Assembly: GCF_016801865.2 (NCBI RefSeq) | Contig: NC_068937.1 | Span: 120,563,225-120,627,224 of the forward strand | Reading direction: 5' to 3' | From: Culex pipiens pallens | Lineage: Eukaryota; Arthropoda; Insecta; Diptera; Culicidae | Length of the DNA: 64,000 nucleotides | Notes under the pieces: generated by a model | Told to the model about the DNA's origin: nothing | The model's input: only the letters and a program-made list of their open reading frames with translations | Database searches by the model: none | In this document: piece by piece, positions 1 through 10,226 of the stretch | How the letters are laid out: each line of letters begins with the position of its first letter | Numbering within the stretch: position 1 is the first letter of the stretch | Made by a program: the position numbers and the translations under genes

Positions 1-1444
1 CATGGTCAATTTAAGTAACTGAAGTGAACTAATCATTCAAATTATGATTGGATAGTTCACCCTAACATAAAAGATAAAAAGTGTTTTGTTGTGAAAATGC
101 TAGTGGCTGATTTGAGAGGTCAAACACAAAACATTTATTTTTGGGAAAAAGAGATGTAAATGTTAGTGATAATTGTCTTTGTTGATGCTTACCATGTCAA
201 AATAAAATTTGGTTCGTAAAAACCCGCTTGAAACAGTGATTTTATCATATTTTTTTTCAATCAGAACGATACAAAATGGTCTAGTCAACTATGTAGTGAT
301 ACAAGACCCAAGTAGGTCACGTCAACTGATCCAACAGTCGCTGTTCAATAATGATGTGCAAATCGTTGGCACAGCTTGCTCAGCTGTTTGATCGTCTACC
401 AATGATTTTTTTACATTGATATTGGAGATTCTTCTTCAGAATCGTAAAGGCTCTTTTCCAATGTTTCCAGGTGTGATGATAATATCATTAATAACCTTGT
501 TTTGAAACATCCAGCCTAGAAACTTCCCAAACTCAATGTAGCCCCCCATCAGATTAGGCTGAAGTGATGGGCGCGTTGTTTGTCGCAATGGCCGGATGGA
601 TTCCGCCAACATCCGGATCGTGTCCACCGGAAGTGAGGCTTAGAACCGAGATCCGCGATGCACTAAATATACGTTGCTGTGTTGTTGTTTATTACACACA
701 GTATCACGGGAGCAATTATCCCGCGCGCAAATGCACAACCAAACAATTTTCCATTGAAGTCGAGGTGACATGTGCAGCCGTTCGTTTCATATATAGGTAC
801 ATTTTTTTTCTCTCTCTCCGTGATGTCCACCTTGCTGCAGGTTTTACGTGGCAAACGGGGATTTGTGGGTTCTACAACTGCTATTGTACCGCCGAGTACA
901 AGCACAAAGTTTAGTGGCGTTCACGAAGCGCCACGGATTATTAATCATATTTTCAGCCTCATTATCTAGCAATTGTTGGGCCACCGCCAGAATAGCCAGT
1001 GACGACGATGTCGGTGAAATACGGGTGATGATAATTGATTCTACTGGGGTTGGTTGGTCGGTTGTGCTTGGTGAGATGTTTAGAATTTGTGTGCCTACAT
1101 GAGAACGGAACGCGATGGTGATGACCTGGAATGATTTTCTAGCATACTTGTATAATTTTTTTTTGCATTGAAAATATAGTATCTTTTACCGAATCATGGT
1201 CATAGCATTTTTTCGTGTTTTTTTTTTTATTTCCATACCTTTAAAATCAAATTCTAGTGTTTGATTGCCACTGGCAAAAAAAATGCATTGTTAGTTCGTC
1301 CTTACAAGTCTCCATACAATTTTGGCAGCTGTCCAATTATGGTGGTCCGAATCCGGGGATGAAAATCCTACGCCCGAGAATGGGCTAGAATCGGTCAGTC
1401 ATTGTGCCCTCTGCTGGTGATAAACTGGAACAGTTGCTTCTCTC
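1..1444. other. Non-coding, no supported gene
   Basis: AT-rich at both ends with a slightly GC-richer stretch at 540-1060. Short open frames on both strands lack splice context or recognisable motifs. I looked here for the missing Gmap 5' exon (ALPS motif) and found none. Confidence 0.4.
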
Positions 1445-1446
1445 TA

Positions 1447-2822
1447 CACACCAAATTTTTGCTGAAATTCAGTGAAGTTTTACTGAATTTTCATCTACTG
1501 GAATTTTAGTAAACGATTCAGTAATTTAGATTTCACTGAATTCTCAGTTAACTGATATTTATCACTTAATTATTTACTGAAATTTCGGTAAAATGGTTGT
1601 CGATACAACTGAAATTTCAGCAATAGAAACGTCAAATTATTTTGCTGAATATTCAGCAATTTTCTTGTTGAGCAATTCTCTACGAAACCGGTCCTTTTTA
1701 GAATTTTAATTTTTGTATTTTTTGATCCGACTGAAACTTTTTTGTTGCCTTCGGTATGCCCAAAAAAGCCATTTTGCATCATTAGTTTGTCCTTATAGTT
1801 TTCCATACAAATTTGGCAGCTGTCCATACAAAAACGATGTATGAAAATTCAAAAATATGTATTTTTTGAAGGAATTTTTTGATCGATTTGGTGTCTTGGG
1901 CAAAGTTATAGGTATAGATTAGGACTATACTGAAAAAAAAATTACGCGGTAAATTTTTTAAATGATTTTTTTTTATTTTTATTTTTTTTTATTTGTATAA
2001 AAACACTATTTTTTATATGTTTTAGAGGACATCAAATGCCAACTTTTCAGAAATTTCCAGGTTGTGCAAAAAATCTTTGACCGAGTTATAATTTTTTTTA
2101 ATCAATACTGATTTTTTCAAAAAATCGAAATATTGGTCGCAAAAATATGTCAACTTCATTTTTCGATGTAAATTGAAATTTGCAATCAAAAGGTACTTTA
2201 GTGAAATTTTGATAAGAGGCACCGTTTTCAAGTTAAGGCCATTTTTAGGTAACTTTTTTGAAAATAGTCGCAGTTTTTCATTTTTTTTAAATTAGTGCAC
2301 ATGTTTGCCCACTTTTGAAAAAAATATTTTTGAAAAGTTGAAAAAATTCTTTATATTTTGCTTTTTTAAACTTTGCTGATACGACCCTCAGTTGCTGAGA
2401 TATTGTCATGCAAAGGTTTAAAAACATGAAAATTTATGTTTTCCAAGTCTCACTCAAACAACCCACCATTTTCTAACGTCGATATCTCAGCAACTAATGG
2501 TCCGATTTACAATGTTAAAATATGAAACATTCGTGAAATTTTCCGATCTTTTCGAAAACAATATTTTCAAAAATTTTAAATCTTTCTTTTTTTTCTTAAG
2601 ATCACAAGACAAAATAAAAAAACACACAACACATTTGAAAGAGCATTTTCTCTCGGCAGCATCCAAAGAAAAAGTCATAAGTGACATTTCAGTTTGACAG
2701 AAATGCAGTAACTGATTTTTCAGCAATGTTTTTGTTGATTACCGAATTTCAGCAAACGTGATGATTACTGAACCGCATTCAGTTATTTATTTTACTGAAA
2801 TGGCAATCCAAAATTTGCTGTG
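1447..2822. mobile_element. TA-flanked inverted-repeat element with repeated TGAAATTTCAG-type motifs
   Basis: The ends are CACACCAAATTTTTG on the left and, inverted, CACAGCAAATTTTGG on the right, each flanked by TA (1445-1446, 2823-2824). The first 250 bp and last 130 bp carry repeated variants of ACTGAAATTTCAG and GCTGAATATTCAGC. The middle (about 1715-2690) is a copy of the repeat that forms the palindrome at 22655-24220. No transposase frame is seen, so this is a non-autonomous element, possibly a composite. Confidence 0.6.
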
Positions 2823-3164
2823 TATACATTTTGACGACTTTCTCCATACAATCTTCAAGGGGTTATAAGAAGAGGTTCCCGTGGTCTGAACTAGCTCAAA
2901 TTTGCAATTTAGCCTAGTGTAGGACAATCTTTGATTTCAGAGGATACAGTCCAGACTCGATTATCCGAAATTTCGATTATCTGATTATGGGACTTCGGAT
3001 AATCGAACCACGAACAAAAAAAATGTGTGTTTTTTTTTAATTTTATCATTTTCTTGTTTTTAACATAAAATTTGAGTTCTACGACCTTTCTAAAACATTA
3101 AATGCATTTTTTTCAATATTGCATAACCGCCATCTTGGATTTAAAAATTAATTTAAAAAAATCA

Positions 3165-3597
3165 TTTTTTGCAATTCCGTCGTGAAACTACTTACTTTTC
3201 CTGACATTCTTGAGCGACGAAATAGCCTACTTTTCTGTACCAAAAATAACAGAATCGAATAACAACACTTTTCAAAATAAATGCTGAAAAGTTCTACTTT
3301 TCAGCACTCAAATGGGTGCTGAAAAGTTGAACTTTACAGCACTTGTTTCGAAAAGTAACACTTTTCAACATATTTTTGATTTAACGATTTATTGACAAAA
3401 TACATGAAAATTTGACATAATATTTCACTCATTGTGTGTTTTTTGGAATTGCAAAAAATGTTGTATGGAACTCGTTGCAAAACTTGATTTTTTCAGCACT
3501 CCTCGTATTTATCCAACTCGGTGAACCTCGTTGGATAAATGTACGACTCGTGCTGAAAAAATCCTCTTTTTGCAACTTGTTGCATAAACTACTATTA
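3165..3597 (+). repeat. Foldback-rich repeat, copy A
   Basis: Matches the reverse complement of 8299-8733 over about 430 bp. The left 295 bp is bounded by inverted TTTTTTGCAATTCC / GGAATTGCAAAAAA. The right part holds short hairpins (ATTTATCCAAC...GTTGGATAAAT; TTTTTTCAGCAC...GTGCTGAAAAAA). No coding capacity. Confidence 0.7.
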
Positions 3598-3602
3598 GCG
3601 TA

Positions 3603-3972
3603 CACAGCAAAAAATCCGATGGTAAAATCGCATGTAAAAGCATGCACATCACCTGCGCCAAAAAAGACACTTAATATTACACACTGCATGTACATTTTTT
3701 GTAAACACAAAAAAAAAGTTGGCAACCGACGGGATTCAAACCCAGCACCAACAGTAAGGACTGGCGCCTTAGCCCGCTCGGCCATCAGACCGATGAAGAA
3801 TGGAAAGGATAAACGAATATATGAGCTTGACATTTCGGTCAAGTAGGTTTCCCATACTGATGGGCTACATATTTCAGGGTGTAATATTACATAAAATTTC
3901 ATAAAATAATGCAAAATTTATTTTACACCCAGGCCTTTTACACGCAGCTGGATTACTACCTTTTTTGCTGTG
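3603..3972. mobile_element. TA-flanked MITE of the CACAG-A(n) group, carrying a tRNA-like block
   Basis: The ends CACAGCAAAAAA and TTTTTTGCTGTG are perfect inverted repeats flanked by TA on both sides. Length 370 bp. The interior holds a tRNA-like sequence (3721-3792, minus) and TAATATTACA-type motifs shared with the other members at 27439, 47617 and 49051. Confidence 0.65.
3721..3792 (-). other. tRNA-like sequence, not a functional tRNA
   Basis: On the minus strand it has an A-box-like TGGCCGAGCGGGCTAAGG and a B-box-like GGGTTTGAATCCC with tRNA spacing, resembling a Leu/Ser-type body. The anticodon stem pairs poorly and no clean 7-nt loop forms. It sits inside a MITE, so I read it as a captured tRNA relic. 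Confidence 0.5.
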
Positions 3973-4333
3973 TAGTTTAGGGATTTATACCTAAGCTCGA
4001 AAATCAAAAATCGGAAAACGAAAAAAAAACGTGATTTGATTATTCGAAGTTTCGATTATCCAAATTTTTCCAAGGCCTTCGGATAATCAAGTCTGAACTG
4101 TAGCATCTGGGAGTACCCGGATTTGGAACACCCTACTTGTTCGGTACTTGAAAAAGTGACCGGCAGTTTTAACGTCAATCAATTCTTTTTTGTATATAGA
4201 AACATGTACATATTTGTCGAATTCTGATTAGTATGCCTTGGAACAATCAAATTTACATTTTTTTTTGTAAATGATATAGAATTTAAGCCCTAAATTTCAC
4301 TGAACTTTTCAGAATAGAGAGTTGCCCTACATG

Positions 4334-5171
4334 CACAGAAAAAAATATTTCTGTAAATTTACATTATTTATCATGTACCAAAAGGTATCATGATAAATGA
4401 TGTATATTTCCATTAGATCCATTGGAAATTTACATTAGATTCATTGGAAATTTACATTAGTTTTGAAAATTTACATTAGTTTTGGAATTTACATTAGTTT
4501 TGGAATTTACATTATTTCAAATCAACTAATTCTGATTGGCCAATGGGAATGAGAAGCTCGACTTGGATTGCAGTAGGAAAAGGGTGTGGCCTATGTTCTA
4601 TTTTAAAATTATTGAAGCGGGCAGCAAAAGGAAATTCTGATTCTAAAAAGTTGTTTCACAGGTAGGGGACGCTTTCTCGTCGACGGCCAAGTGGAATAAC
4701 GCTGGACTGGAATCGAACAGACGACGGGTAGGATGTTCGGTGTTACTGCTGCTACCCGCTGCCGACTGAGCCATCTTCGCATTTTATAATCGAGCGGCTA
4801 AAGCATCAACTTGTTCAGGTCGAGGCACAGGCAGTGAGCCAGCGAAGTATGAGAGCGATAGAAAGAGAACCAAACATAACTATTTTTAGTTCGGGTAGTT
4901 TTGAAGTCAACGTTTGGCAGAAATACATTGGATATATGATTTACATTAAATAGGAATTTACAGGAAGCCGAACGCGGGTAGAAATTCATCAGATTTGAGT
5001 TTCCATGCTCAACGTTTCCATTAGATTCATGATTTACATTAGATTTAGATTTACATCGGAGTAATTTCCATTACTTTTTGCTCATTACATCATATTTCAA
5101 CATTACATTGAGTGAGTTTACATAAGAAACAGCAATTACGTGCTGTGTAAATTTACATATTTTTTTCTGTG
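4334..5171. mobile_element. CACAG-A(n) inverted-repeat element with tandem TTACATTAG motif
   Basis: Left CACAGAAAAAAATAT and right TTTTTTTCTGTG are inverted, flanked by TG on each side rather than TA (diverged or different duplication). GTAAATTTACA occurs near both ends. From about 4400 to 4520 the phrase GGAAATTTACATTAG is repeated several times, and TTTACATTAGATT recurs near 5010-5050. A degraded tRNA-like block lies at about 4703-4780 (minus). Confidence 0.6.
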
Positions 5172-7210
5172 TGGTCCTTAAAAAAGATACAGAATTTTGA
5201 AAGAGGTATTTTCAAAGTATGTTTAAACACTGCCAGTACTGTAGATAGAACTAAAGAGGCACATCTTGTAAACTAAAAAGAAAGTAAGAATCCCAACTGC
5301 GTCAACATTGACTATCCGGTTGACGTGGTCTGCTGTGAGAAGATCATCGATTCTCAACCGTCTGCTACCATGTATGCCGTGGAATTTAATTTCTGAAACT
5401 TATTTTAATAATTTTTACCTGCGTAAATACTTTTTGTTACATTTTTTACCGACAAAACCATTAATAATACCTGAGTTGAAATAAAACCAGCAAATTTGAG
5501 TTTCGCGTTGACTGCTTGCGAAATTCATTTCAAAAACGTGCAATCGATTCGTGCTGGTGCAAAATTCCAGACATAACCTATATAAACGTTAAGATAAGGC
5601 TTGCGTATTGAAAATGCTTTGCACAAGTGTTAAGAAGTGCAAATAACTACCATAACCAAGCAGCAACAATGCAAGGTGCAAAGCGTCGCTGGAAGAAATA
5701 AAAAAAAATAGTTCCATGCCCAAGCGTCGTATATTTTTCCGTTTTTCTTTTTCTTCAGATTTGCTAAAGTTGATTCAGTTTGACGCGAAACGACACATGC
5801 GCGCCCGGTCGGTGGTTGGCAACACGATTTCAAGGAAAATGTGTCAGAAACAAATCTGTCGTTTGTAAACAACGGGCGCCATTTAGAAACGTGGTGGACA
5901 AATTTAACACAATATGGCACCCGGCGCTGGAATGGGAGGGAAATTTTTCGTTATCACAAAAAAAGTACCATTTATTGTAATATACCTTTGTCAGGTGGTA
6001 GGCAGCGGGGTTCTGGTCGCAGTTGGCGAACAGCCGAGTTCCCAGCTTGGCTTGCTTCGATTGTAGCGACTGGGCATGTGCAGCGTTCCCACGTCCCTGG
6101 AAACCCGCGAGTGTAAAAAGGTAGAAACCCTATCGGGGTTTTGAATTTGCACAGGTGAAATTGTGGTGTGCTGGCAGTACTTTACCGAAGGGGGAGGGTC
6201 GCCATTTTAGATTATGACTCTGGCAATACAGGAATGACGCCCTGGAATGAAAACAGAGTGTAAAAAAATTACTACGACATCAGTGTTTTAAGTTTTTTTT
6301 TAAAGCGTAAAAATGATACAAGAAAAACTAAGATTTATGTAAATGCCGTAGCATCTTGACTTACTCTCCATTCTAAAAAGAAGATTTGGAAAATTTGAGT
6401 TTTCAATTAGGCCATTGGAAATATTTTTTGAAGTTTATGTCCCTCGACTCCAAAGTCGGCAAAAAAAATGATATGAAAATTGAACCCACAAGCCGTGACA
6501 TAAACTTTGAAAAATATTTGCAACGGCCTAAGTGTTAAAATAGGAATAAAAAATGAATGCAGAAACTAACAAATACTTTTTCGAAAAACATTTGCTTTTT
6601 AATGAAAACATATATCTTGTAGAGCGTCCAATTCCCCGTCCTGGGAATTCCCGGGATTTCCCGGATAAAAATATTCCCGAAATACAAACGGAAGTATACA
6701 TTGTCCTACCTTTTCGACACCAATGTTATTATTAAAGAACCTGGTTTGATTTTATTCATTTCTATCTACTGTTCATATTGAACTAATCAGATCGTCTGTA
6801 AATTTCATGTCAAGATTTAATTCAGATAATATTTATTTCGGAAGCATTCACAACTAGGAATATTGTTTGCTTACATGTTGGGCAACAAAAATTACGTTAT
6901 TTTGGAATGAACCTATTTTATTTTCGACAATCTATTTTAGCGATTTTTTTGTTATATCATTTTAAAATATTTTTAAATATTTTTGTTTACCTTGACCAAA
7001 TTGGATGAAAATTGAATTGATATAATGAAATTTTTTCAAAAAGGGTTGGGAAGAGTTTGTTTAAAAGTATTCCAGAAAAAACTGCTTGAATTTATAAATT
7101 TTAAATATTTAAAAATATCGTTTATTTTCAACCACTTTTACACTATGAATTTTTATCTAATTAGTTTATTAGACCCCACCATATAACTAAAATCATACCA
7201 TAAATAGAAC
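5172..7210. other. Non-coding; possible 5' regulatory stretch at 5640-6120
   Basis: Mostly AT-rich. Positions 5770-6120 are GC-richer with TTCAGTTTG (initiator-like, 5775-5783), a CGCCATTT-type block and ATG at 5914 (MAPGAGMGGKFF...), then GC-rich sequence to 6115. It might be a promoter or 5' exon, but no splice-linked coding sequence is convincing. From 6120 to 7210 I see nothing. Confidence 0.25.
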
Positions 7211-7233
7211 CATGAAAAATCATTCGACAACAA

Positions 7234-7800
7234 ACCGGCTCCGTGGCTTAATGGTTACGGCTTCTGCCTCACAAGCAGAAGGTTCAGGGATCAAATCCCG
7301 GTCGGTACCTTTGAAATTTGGAATCAGGAATTTGAACTTTGAATATGAACAAAAACGAAATGAATCAGGTGGTATTCGAACTTTCACACCTTTGGATTGG
7401 TGGTCTGGGACGCTAAGCAGTCAGCCATCAGCAGGTTTACACTGTAGCAGTGAATTGATCCGTAGTGTTGAAACATGTTATCTTCTCATATTAAATACGC
7501 GCTGATCCCTGATTTGCCTGACGGGATTGGAAGTCTAAATATAGATCGAGTTTCCTTCAGATGCTTGCTTCTATGTTTAGGCGGGGCCGAACAATGCCCA
7601 GCGACCTCGGAATTGGACCGCAAGGAGCTCTGTCATTTTGAAACGGGTCGTTGGAAGCAGCGCGAGGGCTATCACCACCTAATACCCGGGACTGAGATAA
7701 GCTGTATCAGCATTCGGCATGTACACAGTCTGATACAAATTATACTTTCCCATAATTTCGCTACCGGTTAGCGGGTATTGGATTGGACCACACACACACA
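7234..7800 (+). mobile_element. SINE-like retroposed element with perfect 23-bp target-site duplication
   Basis: The 23 bases at 7211-7233 recur exactly at 7801-7823. Between them lies a 567-bp unit that starts with a tRNA-like promoter head (7237-7309) and ends in a (CA)n tail just before the second duplication. A second tRNA-like block in inverse orientation occurs near 7366-7430 (TTCGAA within a B-box-like run). tRNA-headed retroposons with two tRNA-related regions are known from Culex (Twin SINEs); membership is not claimed. Confidence 0.75.
7237..7309 (+). other. tRNA-Val(CAC)-like head of the SINE
   Basis: 73 nt with five of seven acceptor pairs (GGCTCCG with CGGTACC), an A-box GTGGCTTAATGGTTACGG, a well-paired anticodon arm TCTGC-CTCACAA-GCAGA (anticodon CAC) and a B-box-like arm GGGATCAAATCCC. 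Acceptor mismatches and its place at the start of a retroposed unit argue for a SINE promoter, not a translating tRNA. Confidence 0.6.
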
Positions 7801-8298
7801 CATGAAAAATCATTCGACAACAACTTCGTATCAAATGAAATCTACCCAAAGATTGCAACCATATTTCAAAAACTGTAATATTGTAAAATTTTCAGTTGTG
7901 ATTTCATGAAATAGTGTGACATGGTAAATAGCGCTAGAAATTAGATTTTTAAGGCAAAATCAATGATTATCTATTTATTCACAAGTTGAAAATACTTGTT
8001 CTGAAATAAGGAATTTTTATTGTTGTGGAGCATAGATTTTCACTGTTCAAGCTCCTTAAGATAGTATGGTCCTAACTTGCTCCTAAACGGGATTATCGAG
8101 CAAAAAGGCAAAATGCCCCTTTCCGAGAGACGATTTTCGGCAAAATTTTCGGGGAAACGACTTTAGGTGAAATGTTCAGCATCCAATTTTTTTGTCACAT
8201 TTTATTCTATTTTTAAATAATAAATTTTAAATTGACAAAACGACATTTTAAGACGGATCAAATATGGTCCTTTTGGTAATTGTTGTCAACAAACGTCG

Positions 8299-8733
8299 TA
8301 ATAGTAGTTTATGCAACAAGTTGCAAAAAGAGGATTTTTTCAGCACGAGTCGTACATTTAACCAACGAGGTTCACCGAGTTGGATAAATACGAAGAGTGC
8401 TGAAAAAATCAAGTTTTGCAACGAGTTCCATACAACATTTTTTTGCAATTCCTAAAAACAAACACTGAGTGAAATTTTATGCCAAATTTTCATGTATTTT
8501 GTCAATAAATCGTTTAAATCAAAAAAATGTTGAAAAGTTCATCTTTTCGAAACAAGTGCTGAAAAGTTCAATTTTTCAGCACCCATTTGAGTGCTGAAAA
8601 GTAGAACTTTTCAGCATTTATTTTGAAAAGTGTTGCTATTCGATTCTGTTATTTTTGGTTCAGAAAAGTAGGCTATTTCGTCGTTCAAGAATGACAGGAA
8701 AAGTAAGTAGTTTCACGACGGAATTGCAAAAAG
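8299..8733 (-). repeat. Foldback-rich repeat, copy B (inverse of 3165-3597)
   Basis: About 435 bp highly similar to the reverse complement of copy A, including the hairpin phrases around CAGCACGAGTCGT and GAGTGCTGAAAAG. The two copies end at corresponding points (TAGTAGTTTATGC side and GGAATTGCAAAAA side). Confidence 0.7.
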
Positions 8734-8963
8734 ATATTTTTCGAAATTTGATTTAAAATCTTATACAAAGTGTTAATGAGCTATGAAAATATGCAAAATA
8801 GGTCTTATAAGTTGATTTTTACAATATGGAAATTTACATAGTCCATCATTTAAAAGTAAAACTCAATAACTACTGATTCTTCGACATGCTCTATAATAAA
8901 AGGGCTCCCAAGAAGTTTTAATAATCTCTAGAAATAATTTTAGTTGATTTTCAGGCAAAAAAA

Positions 8964-9832
8964 TAAGCATAAGCATAAGCATAAGCATAGGTGCCCACCC
9001 GCAGTTGCTACTCCGTTATTGACCAGGACCTCCAGAAGTTACATCCACGAGCCGTGGAAGATAAGTGGGAGCTATCTTTCCTCGCTTCGCAACTTCTCAA
9101 AGGCCCCTATCATGCTGATCAATACCGGCGCCGGCCACGACCAGTGGTAGGGTCACGGGGAAGTGGATGGGAATGTTAGTCCGATACTTGAGTGATAGAG
9201 ACCGCCCAATCGACTGCATCTCCGACAAAGTATCACATGAGTTTTGAGGGGGTTAGTAGATGGGTATGAGGTCAGGATTCACGAGTGGCAGTGATGTGAC
9301 CATGAGCATTTTGTTTATCGGTTGAAAATTTTAAATCTTAGGCAGCCGGCTGCGGAAAGATAGAAAATTGATTATTTTAAAAGTTTTTTTTAATCGAACG
9401 CGTGCCAGCCGAGCAGTAGTGCTATGGGCTGGACTTATCAGTATATTTTTACTGTTTTTACAATTTAGATAACGCGAGCAAATTTCAAAAATAGTAAATA
9501 AATGACGCTTTACTCTTCATAAAATCGATAGTTTGATGAGTTAATACTAAAACTGCCAGTTGGAATAAATTTTTACGATCATTTAAGACGAAAATTATCG
9601 CGAAAAAACAGGACTGCGCGTTCCCAGAAGCACTACACTTTTGATGTAATTATTCAATTATAATAACCAATCACCCCATGCACACAAACAGCGAAACAAA
9701 AGAAATGAAAATAAGCATGCAAAAACAAGACATCGCGTCCCCGTGGTCAGCGCACTAATCCGACACAAAAGAGACGGAAAATAACACGAAAAAACAGGAC
9801 TGCGCGTCCACACAGGCACCGCACTACTGATA
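8964..9832 (-). mobile_element. Retroposed element with hexamer tail and 20-bp target-site duplication
   Basis: TTGATTTTCAGGCAAAAAAA occurs at 8944-8963 and again at 9833-9852. The 869-bp unit between has an (ATAAGC)n tail at its left edge, so it reads on the minus strand. Tail-proximal sequence resembles the 13274-13573 copy (AACGGAG and ACTAACATTCCC phrases). A phrase ACAGGACTGCGCGT is repeated near its 5' (right) part. No reverse transcriptase frame is seen. Confidence 0.68.
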
Positions 9833-10151
9833 TTGATTTTCAGGCAAAAAAAATCGGGAAAAATTCGATGCAATGTGAAGTTGAGACTCTACAAACTTCG
9901 TGGGCTTGCGCTGAAGTCCTCCTTCCCTAAGTGTGAACAGCTCAGATATTTTTGCTTGAAGACATTTGGTGTCTCAGAAAGATTCTATAGAATTTATAGT
10001 ATTTTGTTTGTCGATTTTAAGACCAATTCTCAAAAAACATGAATAAAAATGAGCAGATATTATTGACATTACTGACAAAACGTTTATTAGTGTAATTTTC
10101 AATCAAATTAATTTAAAAAAACACTTTTTCTCCTCTACCCCTTATTCACAG

Positions 10152-10226
10152 ATTGCAACACTGCGCAAACAAATTGCGGAATTTCAACAGCTAAAGACCG
10201 AACAGGCACTTCCCTCGTCCAAGTTG
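10152..10226 (+). CDS. Gmap: Gmap internal exon (25 codons), first one visible
   Basis: Pyrimidine tract and AG (cccttattcacag) lead into ATT GCA ACA CTG, reading IATLRKQIAEFQQ, then LKTEQALPSSKL, ending at TTG before gtaagt. It is phase 0 at both ends. The heptad pattern (I, L, I, F, L) continues a coiled coil, and it matches the position in insect Gmap where a short coil precedes the acidic DxWxW linker. It is not preceded by a Met, so at least one upstream exon is required. The link to the downstream exons is inferred from phase, splice sites and family layout; no transcript was seen. Confidence 0.72.

Larger units (their letters stand above)
2947..4100. mobile_element. pogo/Tc1-like non-autonomous element, TA target site
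   Basis: The left end CAGTCCAGACTCGATTATCC and the inverted right end CAGTTCAGACTTGATTATCC are each preceded by TA (2945-2946, 4101-4102). The motif TTCGATTATC recurs just inside both ends. Length is 1154 bp with no transposase. It contains two other repeats (3165-3597 and 3603-3972). The superfamily call rests on the TA duplication and CAGT ends only. Confidence 0.65.

Noticed and set aside
436..627. Minus-strand frame with MGGYIEFGKFLGWMFQNKV
   Set aside because: Looks protein-like but matches no family I know, is short, and has no splice signals; not called.
3429..3914. 161- and 136-codon frames on opposite strands
   Set aside because: Lie within hairpin repeats and a MITE, crossing a tRNA-like block; open by symmetry of the palindromes.
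7237..7309. Functional tRNA-Val(CAC) gene
   Set aside because: Acceptor mismatches and position at the start of a unit with a 23-bp target-site duplication indicate a SINE head.
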